Shown here one piece after another: positions 1 to 7,994 of a stretch of 64,000 nt of DNA (positions are counted from its first letter, which is position 1; each line of letters starts with the position of its first letter). The stretch spans positions 62,001 to 126,000 of the forward strand of contig NZ_JBCITM010000007.1 in the NCBI RefSeq assembly GCF_039414295.1. Direction: 5' to 3'. Under the pieces are notes generated by a model. The model did not search any database, was not told the origin of the DNA, and was given only the letters and a program-made list of their open reading frames with translations. The position numbers and the translations under genes were made by a program. The DNA comes from Anoxynatronum sibiricum (GTDB lineage: Bacteria > Bacillota > Clostridia > Peptostreptococcales > Tindalliaceae).

Positions 1-530
1 ACAATGCGGCCTTTGGTGAGCATCCTTTTTATTATCCCCGGCGGCAAACCGAAGACCTGGAACTTTTCCAAAGCTTTCGCCATTTTCTGCGGCCTGAAAA
101 CCTGCTCTTTCTCTATAATGGAAACACCCCCGTGGGCTTCATGCTCTGGTACCCGGATTTTAACCAACTGATCCCCCCCGGCGAAGGTCCCGGTCTGAAG
201 GCCGTTATTAAGAACCGGCTTTTCAGTTGCCGCATTGACCGGTTCAAAATTGTGGAGCTGGGCATCATTCCCGCCTATCAGAAAACCGGGGCTGTCCTCG
301 CCCTTTTTGACAGCTGCCATCGCTTGACAAAAGACCGCTACCAGTGGTGCGAAGCCGGCTGGATTCTTTCAGATAACCGGGCTTCCACAGGCTTTGGCCG
401 CCGCTGGGCCCACGAAGCCTATAAAGAATACCGGGTCTTTCTCCTGCCTGTTCAGGAAAAGACACCCCCAGGGGAAAGGATGACTCTGGAAGATGACCTG
501 TTCTTTTCAGTATTTCCGCCACACCCGTGA
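1..530 (+). CDS. GNAT-family N-acetyltransferase-like protein, 5' truncated by window edge
   Basis: The reading frame is open from base 3, so the start lies before the window and about 175 C-terminal residues are visible. The order of motifs fits the C-terminal half of a GNAT fold of the YghO-like type: a strand with PVGFMLWYPDFNQ (these proteins typically have a PDxN segment here), then ELGIIPAYQKTGAVLALFD (acetyl-CoA binding region), then WILSDNRAS and a closing KEYRVF strand. The substrate cannot be read. Its last 38 bases overlap the next gene, so the two are probably co-translated. It may belong to the radical SAM cluster that follows or may only precede it. Confidence 0.75.
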   Translation, partial: NAAFGEHPFYYPRRQTEDLELFQSFRHFLRPENLLFLYNGNTPVGFMLWYPDFNQLIPPGEGPGLKAVIKNRLFSCRIDRFKIVELGIIPAYQKTGAVLALFDSCHRLTKDRYQWCEAGWILSDNRASTGFGRRWAHEAYKEYRVFLLPVQEKTPPGERMTLEDDLFFSVFPPHP

Positions 531-1527
531 ACTGCCTGCGACCTGGGATACCGTCTGCCGCAAACAGCCATGGCTGCATCGACAGCTGCTGATGCACCTG
601 GAATCTCTTAATCCCTGTCATCAGCGCTACTACCTGAACACCACTCTGCAAACCGCCTTCGTCACCTATCACCTGAAAATTGATCCCCTGGCCCTGAAAA
701 CCGGCCTGGGTCTGAGGCTCCCCGTCACCATTGTCGGCATGCCTCTTTCCCTGTCAGTTCCCGGTTATGCCGCCACCCCGTCAGGTTTGGAGGCCATGGC
801 CACCTTTATCCGCCAACAATCCGGTCTGTGGATGATTCTCAACGCCACGGAACAGGCAACCGAGTCCACTTTTCCCTTCCCCTGTACCCCTGCACTCCCC
901 GCCTGTTCCATGTCCATTACCTGGGATACTTTCGATGCCTACCTGGCTGCTCTCCGCAGCCACTACCGGCACCGCCTGAAGAAGGCGCTGGATCGGGGGC
1001 AGTCACTGAGAGTATCGATTCTGCCTGAAGGTGCGCCCCTGCCGCCAGCTCTTTACCGCCTTTATGAGCAGGTTTACCGTCGCTCACCCCACAAACTGGA
1101 AAAACTGTCGCCCCCTTTTTTTCAGGCGTTTCCAGCTGAAATTCATTCCTTTTTTCTGGAAGAAAAGCCGGTGGGGTTTGTGCAGCTCGCTGTTCATCAG
1201 CAGGAAATGACTTTTCTGTTCTGCGGGTTTGAAAAACAACTGAACACCACCCACGACCTGTATCAAAACATGCTCCTTCATCTGGTGCGGCAGGCCATTG
1301 ACAGACACTGCCATACCCTGCATCTGGGACAGACCGCCGTTGAAACCAAACAGAAACTGGGCGCCCTGCTGGAACCCCGCAGTCTCTATCTCCACCACTC
1401 CCAGCCCCTGGTGCATCATCTGGCCCGTCACCTGGTCCCCCTGCTGGGGTATCGCGACACCCCAGCCCATTACCGGGTTTTCAGAGACTCATTATCTGGC
1501 GGTTTTCCTGGGGAAAATCGCTGGTGA
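493..1527 (+). CDS. FemAB/GNAT-like acyltransferase domain protein (COG3146-like)
   Basis: The product is 344 aa. The second half has the layout of a BioF2/FemAB-like acetyltransferase: YRHRLKKALDRG helix near residue 160, LYEQVYRRSPHKLEKL, then a strand-rich EEKPVGFVQLAVHQQEMTFLFCGF and a Tyr-containing DLYQNMLLHLVRQAI helix, ending in TLHLGQTAVETKQKLGA, a pattern common in these proteins. The first half contains no motif I recognise. The start overlaps the upstream GNAT gene by 38 bases, and the next gene begins 46 bases downstream. I infer an acyl or aminoacyl transfer role in the same pathway as the radical SAM enzymes; the acceptor is unknown. Confidence 0.6.
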   Translation: MTCSFQYFRHTRELPATWDTVCRKQPWLHRQLLMHLESLNPCHQRYYLNTTLQTAFVTYHLKIDPLALKTGLGLRLPVTIVGMPLSLSVPGYAATPSGLEAMATFIRQQSGLWMILNATEQATESTFPFPCTPALPACSMSITWDTFDAYLAALRSHYRHRLKKALDRGQSLRVSILPEGAPLPPALYRLYEQVYRRSPHKLEKLSPPFFQAFPAEIHSFFLEEKPVGFVQLAVHQQEMTFLFCGFEKQLNTTHDLYQNMLLHLVRQAIDRHCHTLHLGQTAVETKQKLGALLEPRSLYLHHSQPLVHHLARHLVPLLGYRDTPAHYRVFRDSLSGGFPGENRW

Positions 1528-1573
1528 AACAGTTGAACCCGCGAAGGAAAACTGATAAAAAGGATGTCATCCC

Positions 1574-2989
1574 ATGAAGTTCTTGCTGGTTAAGTGCCAC
1601 CAACCCACTCTCTTCACTGCCCTTCAGCCCATCGTCACCGAGCCTCTGGAGCTGGAAGTGCTGGCGGCTGTCATTCAGCGTCACGGGCACACCTGCCGCC
1701 TTTATGACAGCTGGTTGGAAGAAATGCCTTTTTCCCAGGTGCTTGAGGAAGCATCTCCCCAGGTGCTGCTGCTTTCCGGCTATATCACCGCGCTGGAAAG
1801 GATGAAGGCCACGGCAGCGCAGGCCCGAAAACAATTGCCCCAGCTGCTGATTCTGGCAGGGGGTGTTCATGCTGCCCTGAACCCAGCCGATTTCATGGTG
1901 ACCACCATCGACCTGGTGGTTCACGGAAACGGTGTAGTGGTGTTGGATCAGCTTCTTGCCATGGATTTTCAGCGGGAATCCTGGCCGCTGACGGCAGGCA
2001 TTGCCTATCAGATTGACAACCAGTGGCATCTGAACCCTGCCAGCTTGATAACAGCTCACCACCCTTCAACTGGCCAGGATTCAGAATCCCCCTGCAGCGA
2101 AATCCCACCAGCTTCCACCCTGCCACCCCTGCCAGACCGCCATTATTTCAACACCTACGCCCACCGCACCCATTACATGACCCAGCGCCCCGTGGCACTG
2201 ATTCAAACTGCCTTGGGCTGCCCATATACCTGTGACTTCTGTTATTGCCGTCACCTGAACGATGGTGCCTACACACCTTTCCCCCTGGAACGGGTGATGG
2301 ATGATCTGCTCGCCGCCAAGAGTCACCTCTGCTGGATCGTGGATGACACCTTTTTGCTCCACCGCCCCCGGGTGGAAGCCTTTCTTGACCGGCTGCAACA
2401 GCGGCAAATTAACCGGCAGTTTATAGCCTATGCCCGGGCTGATTTCATTGTGAACCATGCCGATCTTCTCCCCCGTTTGAAAGCCGCCGGATTCAGACAG
2501 CTCATCGTTGGTCTTGAAGCCGTGGACCAACAGCGACTGGATGACTACGAAAAGCGTCTTTCCCCGGAGATGAACCAGCAGGCTGTCACCCTCATGAAAA
2601 GGGCCGGGATGGAAATGGCCTGTCTTTTCATGGTGCATCCTCAGGACCGCCATTCCGATTTTCGCCGGCTCCGCCGCTGGATCCGCCGCAATCGGCTGGC
2701 TCCTTACACCCTGAGCATCTACACGCCCATGCCCGGCCTTCCCGGATATGACGCTGTCAAACCTTTGTTCACCACCTCCGACCCTGCCAAATGGGATTTT
2801 CTTCATCTGGTGCAACGCCCCACTCACATGAAGCCCTGGGTCTTTTACCTTCAGGTGGCGTATACCTACTCCCTCCAGCTTTTCTGGAGTTCCCTGGTGC
2901 GCCGCACCCTATGGCGGGCTGTCACACGTACCTGCCGCCGCCTGCTGCATCTGCCACCCCATCAATCTTTACAGGAGGAAACCCCATGA
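1574..2989 (+). CDS. B12-binding-type radical SAM protein, paralogue A
   Basis: The product is 471 aa. Residues 1-130 resemble a cobalamin-binding Rossmann domain (MKFLLVKCHQ start, EPLELEVLAAVI, AGGVHAAL), but the DxHxxG lower-ligand motif is absent; the corresponding place reads YDSWLEE. The radical SAM cluster motif is C216-PYT-C220-DF-C223. Further family marks are WIVDDTFL, YARADFIV and LIVGLEAVDQQRLDDYEK. The C-terminus is hydrophobic and basic, suggesting membrane association. A ribosome site AAAAGGATG precedes the ATG. The stop overlaps the ATG of the methyltransferase (ATGA), implying translational coupling. The reaction is unknown; BchE-like cyclases and methyltransferases are the closest broad class. 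Confidence 0.85.
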   Translation: MKFLLVKCHQPTLFTALQPIVTEPLELEVLAAVIQRHGHTCRLYDSWLEEMPFSQVLEEASPQVLLLSGYITALERMKATAAQARKQLPQLLILAGGVHAALNPADFMVTTIDLVVHGNGVVVLDQLLAMDFQRESWPLTAGIAYQIDNQWHLNPASLITAHHPSTGQDSESPCSEIPPASTLPPLPDRHYFNTYAHRTHYMTQRPVALIQTALGCPYTCDFCYCRHLNDGAYTPFPLERVMDDLLAAKSHLCWIVDDTFLLHRPRVEAFLDRLQQRQINRQFIAYARADFIVNHADLLPRLKAAGFRQLIVGLEAVDQQRLDDYEKRLSPEMNQQAVTLMKRAGMEMACLFMVHPQDRHSDFRRLRRWIRRNRLAPYTLSIYTPMPGLPGYDAVKPLFTTSDPAKWDFLHLVQRPTHMKPWVFYLQVAYTYSLQLFWSSLVRRTLWRAVTRTCRRLLHLPPHQSLQEETP

Positions 2990-3687
2990 TCTTTAAACCC
3001 GCTTCTTTTCGGCTTTGGAACTTCTGGGCCCCTTATTATGAAAAACTCTGGGTACAGTCCGTCTCCCTCACCCCCACCCGCCGGGCAGTGATGCAACAGG
3101 TGTCGGCGTGGATTCATTCCCATCAGGCTCATCAGGCTCATACTGCCCAGTCATCTTCCCCGGCGTTCCCCAAGCTGCGCATTTTGGACGTGGGCTGCGG
3201 CACCGGTCAGCTGCTCCGGGACATTCGCCGTGCCTTTCCCCACCTTCCCCTGGAACTGACTGGGGTGGATTATGCCCCGGCCATGATTGCCCAGGCACAG
3301 GCGCTGGAATCCGGCGAAACCCGCCCCATTACCTACGCCTGTCTGACCGCCCAGGAGCTGGACCAGTTACCCCAGCCCTACCACCTGATTCTCTGCACCC
3401 ATTCTTTCCCCTATTATCCCGACCAAAGGAAGGCCCTGGACCAGTTTCGCCAGGCCCTGGTGCCTGGTGGTCATGTGATCATGGCCCAGGCTGCCGGCGT
3501 GACCCTCTACGATCGCTTCGTTCTGTTCTTTGTCAAATGGACCACAGGCGCGGCCCTTTACCCCAGTGAACCGGCAGTGCGCCAGCTGATCCATTACCGT
3601 TTTCAGTTAATGCTGGTACGGCCCCTGCGGGAAAAATGGTTTATGCCCACCATCCTGCTCTTCCATTTAAAGGAGGCCGCCCAATGA
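2986..3687 (+). CDS. class I SAM-dependent methyltransferase
   Basis: The start ATG at 2986 follows ACAGGAGGAAACCCC and overlaps the previous stop, giving 233 aa; a longer upstream frame exists but lacks such a site. Residues near 70 read ILDVGCGTGQLL, the SAM-binding motif I, followed by LTGVDYAPAMIAQAQ (acidic residue that binds the ribose) and LILCTHSFPYY plus FRQALVPGGHVIMAQ, the usual post-motif strands. This is a complete Rossmann methyltransferase of the Methyltransf_11/25 kind. Its stop overlaps the next ATG (ATGA). Sandwiched between two paralogous radical SAM genes, it probably methylates an intermediate of the same product; the acceptor cannot be told. Confidence 0.85.
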   Translation: MIFKPASFRLWNFWAPYYEKLWVQSVSLTPTRRAVMQQVSAWIHSHQAHQAHTAQSSSPAFPKLRILDVGCGTGQLLRDIRRAFPHLPLELTGVDYAPAMIAQAQALESGETRPITYACLTAQELDQLPQPYHLILCTHSFPYYPDQRKALDQFRQALVPGGHVIMAQAAGVTLYDRFVLFFVKWTTGAALYPSEPAVRQLIHYRFQLMLVRPLREKWFMPTILLFHLKEAAQ

Positions 3688-5081
3688 ACCTGCTGCTGGT
3701 GCGGCTGAAGCCCCCCAAAGAAACCATTGGATTGCAGCATGTGATGATCTGCGAACCCCTTGAGCTGGAATATGCCGCCGCCATGGTTACCCAGCCGGGT
3801 GTCACGGTGCAGGTGCTGGATATGATTCTGGAAAAAAGACCCCTGGAAACCCATTTAAAGGAAATCAGGCCCCATCTGGTGGGCTTCACCGGGTATATTA
3901 CCCATGTGAACCTCATCCGGGAGGCGGCCAGGCAGGTGAAGGCACTGCTGCCCCACTGCGGCGTGGTGGTGGGCGGCGTTCATGGAGAAGTACTTCCCGA
4001 GGATTTCCACGACCCGGCCATCGATGTGATTTTGGAATCCCACAGCCTCAGTGCTTTTCAGCAGTTGGTGACCCTCTTGCTGGCCCAGGGCCAGGCCGAC
4101 CCCAAGGCACCCCTGTTTCCACTGAAATCCCCCTTGTCCATTCTGGGCGTTCACCAGCCGGGGACCCGGCAGCCAAAGGAAACCTCCTTCGACCACCCGC
4201 TTCCTTTGCGCCAGGCCACAGCAAAATACCGGCACCGGTACCATTACCTCTTTCATCGTCCCTGCGCCCTGATGAAAACCTCCTTCGGCTGCCCCTACCA
4301 GTGCACCTTCTGTTTTTGCCGCCAAATCACGGGAGGCGCTTACTTCACCCGCCCGCTGGACTCGGTGGTGGCAGAGCTGTTGACCATTGAAGAGGAACAT
4401 ATCTACATTGTTGATGATGATTTTCTCGTATCACCCCAGCGGGTGCTGGACTTCTGCCAGTCAGTGGATGAGCAGGGTATCCGAAAACGCTTTCTGGTAT
4501 ATGGCCGGGCCGATTTCATCAGCCGGCATCCGGAGGTGATCCGCCGTTTTCGTCAGAGCGGTCTGGAAGCCGTCATTGTGGGGCTGGAATCTTCCCGCCC
4601 GGAAGATCTGGACCAGTACCACAAGGAAACCACTCTGGAAGAAAATGAACGAGCGGTGGCCATCCTTCACCAATATCAGGTGGTGGTATATGCCACACTG
4701 ATCCTTGACCCCGCTTTTACTCCCGCTGATTTTCGGCGGTTGGGACGATGGCTGCGCAACCTGTCACTGGTATTTGTCAACCTGCAGCCATTAACCCCCC
4801 TTCGGGGGACGCCCCTTTACGACAGCTACCGGGAACAACTCATTGAACCGGAAACACATGTGGAAAAATGGGATCTGGCCCACCTGGTGCTGCAACCCAC
4901 CGCCATGAGCCGCCGTCGGTTCTACCTGGAACTGCTCTTTCTCTACATTCGGGTGACCCTTCATCCCCGCAGCCTTTTTTGGTTGCTGAAACGCTACGGC
5001 CTGTGGGAATCGTTGCGCCTTTCCAGGGGCAGCAGCCACATCACCTGGCAATACCTGGGAAAAATCCTGCGAGGGCACTGA
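3684..5081 (+). CDS. B12-binding-type radical SAM protein, paralogue B
   Basis: The start ATG at 3684 lies 8 bases after AGGAGG and overlaps the methyltransferase stop; the product is 465 aa. It is a clear paralogue of the proteins at 1574 and 6580: an N-terminal domain with EPLELEYAAAMV and VVGGVHGEVL, then C203-PYQ-C207-TF-C210, IYIVDDDFLVSPQRVLDFC, GLEAVIVGLESSRPEDLDQYHK, and a basic, hydrophobic C-terminus (LFWLLKRYGLWESLRLSRG) shared in form with the 6580 protein. The DxHxxG cobalamin motif is missing (LDMILEK in its place). The product is probably part of one multi-step pathway with its paralogues. Confidence 0.85.
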   Translation: MNLLLVRLKPPKETIGLQHVMICEPLELEYAAAMVTQPGVTVQVLDMILEKRPLETHLKEIRPHLVGFTGYITHVNLIREAARQVKALLPHCGVVVGGVHGEVLPEDFHDPAIDVILESHSLSAFQQLVTLLLAQGQADPKAPLFPLKSPLSILGVHQPGTRQPKETSFDHPLPLRQATAKYRHRYHYLFHRPCALMKTSFGCPYQCTFCFCRQITGGAYFTRPLDSVVAELLTIEEEHIYIVDDDFLVSPQRVLDFCQSVDEQGIRKRFLVYGRADFISRHPEVIRRFRQSGLEAVIVGLESSRPEDLDQYHKETTLEENERAVAILHQYQVVVYATLILDPAFTPADFRRLGRWLRNLSLVFVNLQPLTPLRGTPLYDSYREQLIEPETHVEKWDLAHLVLQPTAMSRRRFYLELLFLYIRVTLHPRSLFWLLKRYGLWESLRLSRGSSHITWQYLGKILRGH

Positions 5082-5159
5082 ACCTCTCTAATTTCACGGT
5101 TCTTCGAGAAAAACAAGACCGACACGTTATCTTTCGACAGGAAAGGAACCCTGCACCCC

Positions 5160-6500
5160 ATGATAAAGAAAAAACTGCTGTTGATTCAATCCAGCCCTTA
5201 CGACCCCCAGGGCAACCCCATCAAACGGAAAAAGCTCTATTTTGTGGGGTTGGCCCTCCCCCTGCTGGCGGCCCTCACCCCTGGTGACTGGGAGGTGGAA
5301 ATCTGCCTGGAAACCATTGATCCCGTTCCCTTTGACACCGACGCCACCCTGGTGGCCATCGGCAGCATGGGCCACGCCATCATCCGTTCCCGTGATCTGG
5401 CTCTGGCCTTTCGCAAACGGGGAAAACCGGTGATCATGGGAGGCTACATGGCCAGTCTCATGGCCGAAGAAGCCAAAAAATACTGTGACAGCGTGGTCAT
5501 CGGCGATGCGGAGCCTGTGTGGGAACAGGTATTGACAGATGCCGCCGCGGGCACACTGAAGCCTTTTTATCAGGCCCCGCTCACCACCAGTGCCGCCGGT
5601 ACCGCCTATTCCACCCCGATGCCCCGGTTTGACCTGATCATCAACAAATCCATCGGCAATTTTTTGCCGGTACAGGCGGGCCGCGGCTGCCCCAACACCT
5701 GCAGTTTCTGCTCTGTCGCATGTCTTTACCAGGGCCATTACCACCAGCGTCCGCTGGAAGAAGTGGTACGGGATATCCATCAGGTGCGTGACCTGGGTTT
5801 TCGCCGTTTCCTGCTGTTGGATGACAACATCGTTGCCAGTCGGGACTATCTCATGGCCCTGTGTCAGGCCATTACACCGCTGAAAATGACCTGGTTTTCC
5901 CAGTGTGACATTACCATCGGCAATGACCTGGTTCTGCTGAAAGCGCTGGCCGACAGTGGCTGCCAGGTGCTCAGTTTCGGTCTGGAAAGCATCTCCCGGG
6001 AAAGCCTGGTGGCCATGGAGAAGGGCTGGGCCCACCCCGATGAGTACCCCCGCCTCATCAGGAACATTCAGGCGGCGGGCATCGATATTTCCACAGAAAT
6101 GGTGCTGGGAGCTGACGGCGATACCCTTGAATCCATCGAAGCCACCGCCCGGGTTATTGATGAACTGGGGGTGGTGGTTCCCCGGTTCTACATTCTCACC
6201 CCCATCCCCGGCACCCGTTTTTTTGACCAGATGCAGGCGGCGGGGCGCATTGTGGAAGATGACATTCACAGCTACAATGGCACCCGGGCCGTTCATCAAC
6301 CCCGGCACATGACCCCGGAAGCCCTGACAGAAGCCTACTGGAAACTTTACCGCCAGGTATTTTCCTTCCGGTCCATCCTCCGGCGCACCCTGCTGCGACC
6401 TGTCATCTGGCGAAATCTGCCCTTGTCACTGTTCTATCTGGTGGTGAACCTCACCTATCGAAACCAGATTCGCCGGGGAATTCCGCCCAATATTTTGTAG
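5160..6500 (+). CDS. B12-binding radical SAM protein (BchE/HpnJ-like), type C
   Basis: The product is 446 aa and is more distant from the other three radical SAM proteins here. Residues 1-130 form the cobalamin-type domain (FVGLALPLLAALTP, VAIGSMGHAII, VIMGGYMASLM, VIGDAEPVW). The Fe-S motif is C177-PNT-C181-SF-C184. RFLLLDDNIVASRDYL, VLSFGLESISRESL and the C-terminal TPIPGTRFFDQM are typical of the BchE/HpnJ-like group of lipid- or ring-modifying radical SAM enzymes. A 78-base gap separates it from the upstream gene; a ribosome site AGGAAAGGA precedes the ATG. Functions known in the broad class include cyclisation, methylation and ring contraction; which applies is not visible. Confidence 0.85.
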   Translation: MIKKKLLLIQSSPYDPQGNPIKRKKLYFVGLALPLLAALTPGDWEVEICLETIDPVPFDTDATLVAIGSMGHAIIRSRDLALAFRKRGKPVIMGGYMASLMAEEAKKYCDSVVIGDAEPVWEQVLTDAAAGTLKPFYQAPLTTSAAGTAYSTPMPRFDLIINKSIGNFLPVQAGRGCPNTCSFCSVACLYQGHYHQRPLEEVVRDIHQVRDLGFRRFLLLDDNIVASRDYLMALCQAITPLKMTWFSQCDITIGNDLVLLKALADSGCQVLSFGLESISRESLVAMEKGWAHPDEYPRLIRNIQAAGIDISTEMVLGADGDTLESIEATARVIDELGVVVPRFYILTPIPGTRFFDQMQAAGRIVEDDIHSYNGTRAVHQPRHMTPEALTEAYWKLYRQVFSFRSILRRTLLRPVIWRNLPLSLFYLVVNLTYRNQIRRGIPPNIL

Positions 6501-6579
6501 CAGGCTGAAGAGCATCGTCCCCATCACCAGGGAGATGATGTGCTGTGGATGTTTATCTGAAAAAGAGAGGAAGTAACAG

Positions 6580-7974
6580 ATGCGTATTTTATTGGTTCGC
6601 CCACCCCGGATGAAACAGGCGGTGATCATTGGCGAATTTATGTTCAGCGAGCCCCTGGGGCTGGAAATGATGGTCACCGTGTTAAAGGATACCCATGAGG
6701 TGGAGATCCTGGACATGATGACGGACTCGATGTCTCTGGAAACAAAACTGGCGGCTTTTCAGCCCCAGGTGGTGGGCATCACCTCCCTGTGCATTGATGT
6801 GGAGGCGGTGCTGGCCCTGGCCCGACAGACCAAGACCTTCAACCCCGCCATTCAGGTGGTGGCAGGAGGTACCCAGGCCACCCTGCAGCCCCAGGCTTTC
6901 ATCCATGAGGCGGTGGATCATGTGATCCAGTATGCCGCCCGCCAGAACATCACCCAGCTGATGAACCTTCTGGCAGTGGCGTTGTGTCCCTCCGCCACCG
7001 CTTCGGATCCCCTCATTGAGGGGATCCGAAGCCGCAGTCATCAGTATCAGGAGGTTCCGCCGGTGAGTTTTCCGCCATACAACGAGTACATCCTGCCGGA
7101 CCGAAAGAGTACCCTCCAGTATCGTTCTTCTTATTCCTACTTCGGTTACCGCCCCTGCGCCCTGCTGGGAACTTCCCGGGGGTGCAGCAAAACCTGCGAT
7201 TTTTGCCTGCGGTGGCGGCTGGAAGGTTCCCGGGAGCACTATTTCCCCATGGAGCAGGTGCAGGCAGACATCGAAAGCATTGAAGAACCAAATGTGATGA
7301 TTTTTGACAATGATTTTCTCCACAACCCCCACCGGGTGATGGCCTTGTGTGATTATCTGGAAGCAGCGCAGATTCATAAGAACTGGATCTGCTATGCCAG
7401 TGTTCACAGCATTCTGAACCATCCTAAAGCCGTGGCGCGGTTCCGTGATCTGGGGCTGCAGGCGGTGCTGGTGGGGTACGAAACCTTCAGCGACGAAGAA
7501 CTGGCCCAATACCGCAAAAAAACCTCCCGGCAGGAAAGCCTGGAGGCGAGTCGTTTCTTAAAAAAGCTGGGGGTGGATGTGTGGGCTTCCTTCATGGCCC
7601 ACCCTGACTGGAGCAAAGAAGATTTCCGTGCCTTCCGCCGGTTCATCAGGGAGCTTAACCCGGAGATATCCAGCATTTCACCCCTGACGCCTTTTCCCGG
7701 ACTGCCTCTCTATGAACAGTACCGGGACCGCCTCCTTTATCCCCGGGAAACCTATGCCGCCTGGAGCTTCGGCCAGGTGATGATTCGCCCTGGAAACATG
7801 AGCCTGGTGGGTTATTATGGGGAACTGCTGAAAACCAATTTCTACGTGAACCTGGTCTGTAACAGCCTGGGGTATGTGGTGAACAAATTTGGTCCCCTGA
7901 GCCTGCTCCGCCTGACCCGGGGTTCTGTGCTGCTGTTGATACGATATCTGAAGCTGATGTGGCAGGCACGCTGA
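6580..7974 (+). CDS. B12-binding-type radical SAM protein, paralogue D
   Basis: The product is 464 aa with a good ribosome site (GAGAGGAAG, 7 bases before ATG). It is a paralogue of the 1574 and 3684 proteins: EPLGLEMMVTVL, VVAGGTQATLQ, then C202-SKT-C206-DF-C209, MIFDNDFLHNPHRVMALCDYLE, LQAVLVGYETFSDEELAQYRKKTS, and SPLTPFPGLPLYEQY. The cobalamin DxHxxG motif is missing. Residues around 140-150 are encoded by a perfect 15-bp inverted repeat (7000-7032) that falls in the linker between the two domains and has no counterpart in the paralogues. It is the last gene of the plus-strand run and is convergent with the next gene. Confidence 0.85.
   Translation: MRILLVRPPRMKQAVIIGEFMFSEPLGLEMMVTVLKDTHEVEILDMMTDSMSLETKLAAFQPQVVGITSLCIDVEAVLALARQTKTFNPAIQVVAGGTQATLQPQAFIHEAVDHVIQYAARQNITQLMNLLAVALCPSATASDPLIEGIRSRSHQYQEVPPVSFPPYNEYILPDRKSTLQYRSSYSYFGYRPCALLGTSRGCSKTCDFCLRWRLEGSREHYFPMEQVQADIESIEEPNVMIFDNDFLHNPHRVMALCDYLEAAQIHKNWICYASVHSILNHPKAVARFRDLGLQAVLVGYETFSDEELAQYRKKTSRQESLEASRFLKKLGVDVWASFMAHPDWSKEDFRAFRRFIRELNPEISSISPLTPFPGLPLYEQYRDRLLYPRETYAAWSFGQVMIRPGNMSLVGYYGELLKTNFYVNLVCNSLGYVVNKFGPLSLLRLTRGSVLLLIRYLKLMWQAR
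7000..7032. repeat. perfect 15-bp inverted repeat inside a coding region
   Basis: GCTTCGGATCCCCTC at 7000-7014 is the exact reverse complement of GAGGGGATCCGAAGC at 7018-7032, with a 3-base loop ATT. It lies in frame in the domain linker of radical SAM paralogue D. No T-run follows on either strand, so it is not an ordinary terminator. Confidence 0.9.
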
Positions 7975-7994
7975 AACAATATGACCCGGCACCT

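Noticed and set aside
3108..3569. Second plus-strand frame inside the methyltransferase gene
   Set aside because: It is a Pro/Gly/Ser-rich shadow in another frame of a gene with clear motifs.
5127..6308. 393-codon minus-strand frame
   Set aside because: It mirrors a radical SAM gene with a full set of motifs on the plus strand; its composition is typical of antisense frames.
6998..7034. Inverted repeat as a transcription terminator
   Set aside because: It has no T-run on either strand and is inside a reading frame that continues with conserved motifs.
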